From: Caulobacter sp. Root655
GTDB taxonomy: Bacteria; Pseudomonadota; Alphaproteobacteria; Caulobacterales; Caulobacteraceae
Reading direction: 5' to 3'
Length of the DNA stretch: 64,000 bases
Assembly (NCBI RefSeq): GCF_001427665.1
Contig: NZ_LMHC01000006.1
Span: forward strand, 62,001-126,000
The translations under genes were made by a program, and so were the position numbers. Under the pieces are notes generated by a model that was not told the DNA's origin, did no database searches, and saw only the letters and a program-made list of their open reading frames with translations. This document shows positions 59,629 to 64,000 of this stretch, one piece after another. Numbering within the stretch: position 1 is the stretch's first letter; every line of letters starts with the position of its first letter.

Positions 59629-60240
59629 TCAGCGCACCATGATCGCCACCAGCGCGTCGGCATGGGCCTCGATCACCGCGGGGTCCGAAGGGTCCACGCC
59701 CCACACCCGCCGGACCTCCGGCGCCAGGGTGTAGAACAGCTGGGCCGCGCCGACGAAGATGTAGACCGAGGCCGGGACCGAGACCTTGGGCAGGATCCCC
59801 TCCTTCTGGCACAGCAGCACGAAGGCCTCGGCCGCCTGGCGGGTGTGAACGATGAACTCGTCGGCCGCCCAGCGGAAACGCTCGCTGTCGCGCACGCTTT
59901 CCTGGACCATCAGCCGGGCGTGCTCGGGGTGCCGCGCCGAATAGAGCACCACCGCCCGGATCACCGCCTTGGCGAAGTCGCGGTACGAGCCGTAGGCCGG
60001 ATCGTCCGGAGCCGGCAGCTGCAACTCCTCGGCCTGACGCTTGAACAGGAACGACACCGCCGCCCGCCACAGGGCGTCCTTGCTGTCGAAATGGTACTTG
60101 ATCAGCGCGTGGTGCACGCCCGCGTGGGCGGCGATCTCGCGCGTCGATGCGCCCTCGAAGCCCTGTTCGGAAAAGATCTCCAAGGCCGACTGGAGAATGC
60201 TGGCCTGGGTGGCCGCCTTCTGGCGCGCGCGAATGTTCAA
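59629..60240 (-). CDS. TetR-family transcriptional regulator
   Basis: 203 aa from TTG 60240 with AGGGA eight bases upstream; there is no ATG near the start and a TTG at 60270 is an alternative. TetR helix-turn-helix at residues about 8-60 (STREIAAHAGVHHALIKYHF), then the usual all-helical ligand domain. Located between two operons that carry the same 27-bp element, it is the obvious regulator of both. The inducer may be a rhamnosylated compound or its aglycone (inference). Confidence 0.88.
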   Translation of the reverse strand: MNIRARQKAATQASILQSALEIFSEQGFEGASTREIAAHAGVHHALIKYHFDSKDALWRAAVSFLFKRQAEELQLPAPDDPAYGSYRDFAKAVIRAVVLYSARHPEHARLMVQESVRDSERFRWAADEFIVHTRQAAEAFVLLCQKEGILPKVSVPASVYIFVGAAQLFYTLAPEVRRVWGVDPSDPAVIEAHADALVAIMVR

Positions 60241-60320
60241 GACGGGATCCCTGGGTCGTGGGCGCCGCAACCCGCGACGCGCGGTGAGACTAACAAGAGA
60301 CTCGGCGGAAATGAAATTGG

Positions 60321-60336
60321 TTCACCAAGCGGTGAA
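60321..60336. promoter_or_regulatory. palindrome TTCACC-N4-GGTGAA
   Basis: A perfect 6-4-6 inverted repeat between the divergent tetR and esterase genes, a common form of TetR-family operator. It is not repeated on the rhamnosidase side, so it may serve autoregulation. Confidence 0.5.
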
Positions 60337-60348
60337 TCAGGCTCGACA

Positions 60349-60375
60349 TTTCATTATACAGATGCATAACGTAAC
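60349..60375 (+). promoter_or_regulatory. 27-bp conserved element, esterase side
   Basis: Ends with TGCATAACGTAAC, the exact inverse of 59591-59603, preceded by TTATACAGA. It lies 42 bases before the esterase ATG. See the partner at 59591-59617. Confidence 0.65.
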
Positions 60376-60417
60376 ACAGTCGATACGGACCGCACAGAGT
60401 CCGAGGGGAAACGCGAG

Positions 60418-62022
60418 ATGCGCGATCTGAAGCGAAAGCCGTTGGCGCGCGTGTCCTACGCGCCGCTCCTCGCCGTGGCCCTGAGCCTGGCCGCTTGCGG
60501 CGCCCAGAGCCAGACCCCGCCGCCCAACACGCCCCTGGTTCCTGTCGAAGCCCGGATCGCCGACGGCGCCCTGCGCGGCTACACGGCCTCGGGCGTCAAC
60601 ACCTTCAAGGGCGTGCCCTACGCCCAGCCGCCGGTCGGAGCCCTGCGCTGGCGTCCGCCGCAGGCCGCCCAGGCCTGGACCGGCGTGCGCGACGCCCAGG
60701 CCTTCGGTTCGGACTGCATGCAGAACCGCGCCGGCTGGGACGATAGCCAGTCCACCCTGCCGGTCAGCGAGGATTGCCTGACCCTGAACGTCTGGTCGCC
60801 CGACAACGCGGCAAAAGCGCCGGTCATGGTCTGGATCCATGGCGGCGGCTTCGTGATGGGCTCGGGCAGCCAACCGGTGTTCGACGGCGCGGCCCTGGCC
60901 CGTCGCGGTGTGGTGGTGGTGACCTTCAACTACCGCCTGGGCCGTTTCGGCTTCTTCGCCCACCCGGCCCTGACCGCCGAGCATCCCAACGAGCCCAAGG
61001 CCGACTACGGCCTGATGGACCAGGTCGCGGCCCTGGCCTGGGTGAAGGCCAACATCGCCGCGTTCGGCGGCGATCCGGGCAAGGTGACGATCTTCGGCCA
61101 GTCGGCCGGCGGCGGCTCGGTCAACCAGCTGATGCTGATCCCCACGGCGCGCGGCCTGTTCAGGCAGGCCATCGCCCAGTCGGGCGGCGGCCGCGACCTG
61201 TGGCCTCTGCTGTCGTCGGACCGCCCCGGCAAGGTCTCCGCCGAGTCGACCGGGACCGCCTTCGCCGCCAAGGCCGGGGTGAAGACCCAGGACGCCGAAG
61301 CCTTGCGCGCCCTGCCCGCCGCCAAGGTGCTGGGCAAGCTGGACCTGCTGAACCAGGAGGAGGCCACCTATTCCGGCCCGGTGATCGACGGCAAGCTGGT
61401 CACCAGCTCGGCCGCCGAAGGCTTCGCGGCCGGCCACCAGGCCAAGGTCCCGCTCCTGATCGGGGCGGGCAGCGACGAAATGGGCATCATCCCCGGTTTC
61501 CTGAAGGGCATGTTCGCCGGCAAGATCGTCGCCCAGCTGGGGATCCCCGAGGACAAGCTGCTGGGCGTCTACGGCTCCAAATCGGCGCTGAACGCCGACC
61601 TGCCCAGCGACGCCTCGTTCGTCGAGCCCGCCCGCGCCCTGGCCGGACTGGCGGCCAAGTCCGGCCAACCCGTGTGGCTGTACAGCTTCGGCTATGTCGC
61701 CGAGGGCAAGCGCAAGGACTGGAAGGGCGCGCCGCACAGCAGCGACCTGGCCTATGTCTTCGACACCCTGTCGACGCTGAAGGACAAGACCTCGCCGGCC
61801 GACCAGACCATGGCCACGCGCTGGGCCGACACCTGGGTCGCCTTCGCCAGGACCGGCGCGCCCGACACCGCCGCCCTGCCCGGCTGGCCCCGCTACGACG
61901 CGGCGACCGACCTGCGCATGGCCGTGACCAACGACGGCGCGGCGCCGGGCGCCTCGCCCGACCGCATCCGCGCCCTGGCGACGCTGCGCGACGCCCAGGC
62001 CGCCGCCACCAATCAACCATAA
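60418..62022 (+). CDS. lipoprotein carboxylesterase, type B
   Basis: 534 aa. Lipoprotein signal with lipobox LAAC (Cys27). Alpha/beta-hydrolase of the type-B carboxylesterase family: FKGVPYAQPPVGALRW, SEDCLTLNVWSP, oxyanion hole IHGGGFVMGS, nucleophile Ser229 in FGQSAGGGS, Glu in GSDEMG and His in GAPHSSDLAYVF. It probably removes acyl groups from glycans or plant glycosides, outside the inner membrane. Followed by the TonB receptor gene 18 bases later. Confidence 0.92.
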   Translation: MRDLKRKPLARVSYAPLLAVALSLAACGAQSQTPPPNTPLVPVEARIADGALRGYTASGVNTFKGVPYAQPPVGALRWRPPQAAQAWTGVRDAQAFGSDCMQNRAGWDDSQSTLPVSEDCLTLNVWSPDNAAKAPVMVWIHGGGFVMGSGSQPVFDGAALARRGVVVVTFNYRLGRFGFFAHPALTAEHPNEPKADYGLMDQVAALAWVKANIAAFGGDPGKVTIFGQSAGGGSVNQLMLIPTARGLFRQAIAQSGGGRDLWPLLSSDRPGKVSAESTGTAFAAKAGVKTQDAEALRALPAAKVLGKLDLLNQEEATYSGPVIDGKLVTSSAAEGFAAGHQAKVPLLIGAGSDEMGIIPGFLKGMFAGKIVAQLGIPEDKLLGVYGSKSALNADLPSDASFVEPARALAGLAAKSGQPVWLYSFGYVAEGKRKDWKGAPHSSDLAYVFDTLSTLKDKTSPADQTMATRWADTWVAFARTGAPDTAALPGWPRYDAATDLRMAVTNDGAAPGASPDRIRALATLRDAQAAATNQP

Positions 62023-62040
62023 AAAACGGAGGGGACGAAA

Positions 62041-64000
62041 ATGTTGAGGTTCAAGACGGGATTGGCGCTGGGCGCCTCCATGGTCGCGCTGATGTCCGGC
62101 CAGGCCCTGGCCCAGGACGCCAAACCCGCTGACGAAGCCATGCTGATCACCGAGGTGGTGGTCACCGCGCAGAAGCGCGAGGAAAAGCTGCAGGACGTGC
62201 CGATCGCCATCAGCGTGGTCGGCGAACAGGAGCTGATCCGCCGCAACATCGGCAATATCGACCAGTTGAAGCTGGTGGTTCCCAGCTTCGACGCCACCGC
62301 GTTCGGCGTCTCGGTGCGCGGCGTGGGCACCTCGACCTTCTCGACCTCGATCGAGCCGACGGTCTCGACCGTGCTGGACGGCGTCGTGCTGGGCCGGCCG
62401 GAAATGGCCCTGGGCAGCTTCTACGACGTGGCCCGGGTCGAGATCCTGCGCGGCCCGCAGGGTATGTTGTTCGGCAAGAACGCCTCGGCGGGCCTGGTCA
62501 GCATCACCACCAGGTCGCCCAAGCTCGACGCGCTCGAGGCCCTGGCCAATGTCAGTGTCGGCGAGGGCGGCTACACCAAGTCCGACGCCGCCGTGAACCT
62601 GCCGCTGGGTGACAAGGCCGCCCTGCGGGTCGCCGGCTTCGTCAACAAGCTGGACGGCGTGCTGAACAACAAGTTCGACGGCCGCCAGTTCAACGGCAAT
62701 GACGAGTGGGGCGGCCGGGCCAAGCTGCTGTGGCGGCCGACCGACACCATCGACGTGCTGCTGACTGCCGACTACGCCAAGCAGGACCAGTCGGTGACCT
62801 GGTCGCCCTACAAGGTGAACCCGGCCGGCGCGCCGAGCTTCGTCTATTTCGGTTGCGGCGTGGTCGCCTCGCCCGACAACACCGACCTGTGCATCGACGG
62901 ACCGCAGTACAAGCGCCGCGAGAACTACGGCTTCGCGGCCCAGGTCGACTGGAGCCTGCCCGCCGGCCTGACCCTGACCTCGATCACCGCCGTCCGGCGC
63001 GACTTCGACGACAGCAACGGCGACTCCGACAGCCTGCCGGTCAACATCCTCAACGACAACATCTCCAACCAGGACCTGCGCCAGGTCAGCCAGGAGGTGC
63101 GCATCGCCTCGCCGACCGGCGGCAAGTTCGACTACGTGGCCGGCGTCTACTACTTCCGGCAGAAGACCATCCAGGTCACCGACCAGACGGGCGGTTTCGG
63201 CCTGCCGTTCAACCTGAAGGGCAGCAGCACGATCAACAGCCTGGTGGACACCGCCAGCTACGCCGTCTTCGGCCAGGCCCACTACCAGTTGACCGAGCAG
63301 CTGAGCCTGATCGGCGGCGCGCGCCTGACGCGCGACGAGGTGTCGCTCGACTTCCATCAGTTCGCCAAGCCGTTCCCCTACATCGCCGTCAACCCGAAGG
63401 TCGACTCCTACGACATCGCCCGGGAGACCAACCTCTCCTGGAAGCTCGGCGCCCAGTACCAGTTCGCCGCCAAGACCATGGGCTATGCGACCATCTCGCG
63501 CGGCTACAAGGGGCCGGGCTTCAACCAGACGGGGGTCAGCAACGCCACGACCAGCCAGGAGGTCGGTCCCGAGATCCCGACCAGCTACGAGATCGGCGTG
63601 AAGACCACTCTGCTGCAGGGCCTGGCGGTGCTGAACGTCGCGGCCTTCGACACCAAGTTCGAGGACTATCAGGCCCAGACCGTCGATTTCACCCTGACGC
63701 CGCCGGCCTTCCGCACGATCAACGCCGGCGACCTGAAGACCCGGGGCGTCGAAGCCGACCTGACCGCGATCCTGGCCCCTGGCCTGATGGTGACGGCCGC
63801 CGCGGCCTATATCGACGCCAAGTACGGCCAGTTCGCGCCGATCTCCTGCGACCCCGTGGTCACGCCCGTCGGCTGCGTGGTGCTGAACCCGTCACGCCCC
63901 CCGCTCACCCCGCCGCTCTACGGCTATGACGCCTCGGGCCAACGCCTGGGCGGGGTGTCCAAGTGGAAGGCCAGCCTGGCGGCGGTGTACGAGCGCCCGA
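62041..64000 (+). CDS. TonB-dependent receptor, C-terminus beyond window
   Basis: About 653 residues are visible, open to the end of the window. ATG 62041 follows GGAGGGG. Signal peptide (ALMSGQALAQ), TonB box ITEVVVTAQKREEKLQDVPI, plug domain (VSVRGVGTSTFSTS; VARVEILRGPQGMLFGKNAS) and barrel strands (VYYFRQKTIQVT; TISRGYKGPGFN). The 'AQKREEKLQDVP' subtype is common in sphingomonads and Caulobacter for glycoside and aromatic uptake. Co-transcribed with the esterase; it should import the esterase/rhamnosidase products. Confidence 0.93.
   Translation, partial: MLRFKTGLALGASMVALMSGQALAQDAKPADEAMLITEVVVTAQKREEKLQDVPIAISVVGEQELIRRNIGNIDQLKLVVPSFDATAFGVSVRGVGTSTFSTSIEPTVSTVLDGVVLGRPEMALGSFYDVARVEILRGPQGMLFGKNASAGLVSITTRSPKLDALEALANVSVGEGGYTKSDAAVNLPLGDKAALRVAGFVNKLDGVLNNKFDGRQFNGNDEWGGRAKLLWRPTDTIDVLLTADYAKQDQSVTWSPYKVNPAGAPSFVYFGCGVVASPDNTDLCIDGPQYKRRENYGFAAQVDWSLPAGLTLTSITAVRRDFDDSNGDSDSLPVNILNDNISNQDLRQVSQEVRIASPTGGKFDYVAGVYYFRQKTIQVTDQTGGFGLPFNLKGSSTINSLVDTASYAVFGQAHYQLTEQLSLIGGARLTRDEVSLDFHQFAKPFPYIAVNPKVDSYDIARETNLSWKLGAQYQFAAKTMGYATISRGYKGPGFNQTGVSNATTSQEVGPEIPTSYEIGVKTTLLQGLAVLNVAAFDTKFEDYQAQTVDFTLTPPAFRTINAGDLKTRGVEADLTAILAPGLMVTAAAAYIDAKYGQFAPISCDPVVTPVGCVVLNPSRPPLTPPLYGYDASGQRLGGVSKWKASLAAVYERP

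Noticed and set aside
60337-63357. 1006-codon minus-strand frame across the esterase and receptor genes
   Set aside because: It crosses two well-supported plus-strand genes and a promoter region and has no recognisable protein features.
39542-64000. Sulfated fucoidan utilisation locus
   Set aside because: No sulfatase, sulfatase-maturing enzyme or GH107/GH168-type endo-fucanase is present; only exo-acting GH29 and GH78 enzymes and an esterase.

Overview
The window looks like chromosome of Caulobacter or a close relative in the Caulobacteraceae. Base composition is very GC-rich. There are many TonB-dependent transport parts, two near-identical CtrA-type boxes (TTAA-N7-TTAA), a tRNA-His of the alphaproteobacterial type, and the alphaproteobacterial gene set murA, DUF2948, hisD, UPF0262, infA, maf. 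Species cannot be settled from the sequence alone.

Layout. 0-9.8 kb: a LysR regulator cut by the window edge, a cupin enzyme translationally coupled to a DHA2 exporter, a Nudix hydrolase, a DUF2336 protein divergent from a hybrid histidine kinase, two tandem small secreted paralogues, a CaiB-type CoA-transferase, and a lytic transglycosylase behind a CtrA box. 9.9-17.5 kb: a lone tonB, an acyl-CoA dehydrogenase with a ThiO-like FAD enzyme, an XRE regulator, tRNA-His, the exbB-exbD-tonB operon and tRNA-Phe. 17.5-33.3 kb: a housekeeping block (yacG, rng-like, maf, infA, phosphatase, UPF0262, hisD, then DUF2948, murA, tRNA-Thr). About 9 kb of accessory DNA separates hisD from DUF2948. It holds an NCS1 permease, Lrp regulator plus EamA exporter, M1 peptidase and a CtrA-box protein of unknown function. 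It is rich in palindromic repeats and contains a gene-free stretch that folds like a structured RNA.

33.4-39.4 kb: LysR plus quinone-oxidoreductase-like protein, then a ROK-regulated fructokinase/sugar-porter unit with what looks like the deleted remnant of a TonB receptor. 39.5-55.6 kb: a complete L-fucose utilisation locus. Two GH29 alpha-L-fucosidases release fucose. A TonB receptor and FucP import it. Mutarotase, aldo-keto dehydrogenase, lactonase, fuconate dehydratase, an SDR and an FAH-fold hydrolase convert it to pyruvate and L-lactate, and LldD oxidises the lactate. The fucP-to-hydrolase genes overlap stop-on-start in near pathway order. An IclR regulator is coupled to the first fucosidase, and promoters across the locus carry palindromes inside their spacers.

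55.8-64 kb: a TetR-centred module. A small secreted protein and a GH78 alpha-L-rhamnosidase lie on one side, a lipoprotein carboxylesterase and a second TonB receptor (running off the window) on the other. The same 27-bp element precedes both operons. Together with the fucose locus this suggests a plant or algal glycan scavenger; no sulfatase is present, so sulfated fucoidan is less likely.
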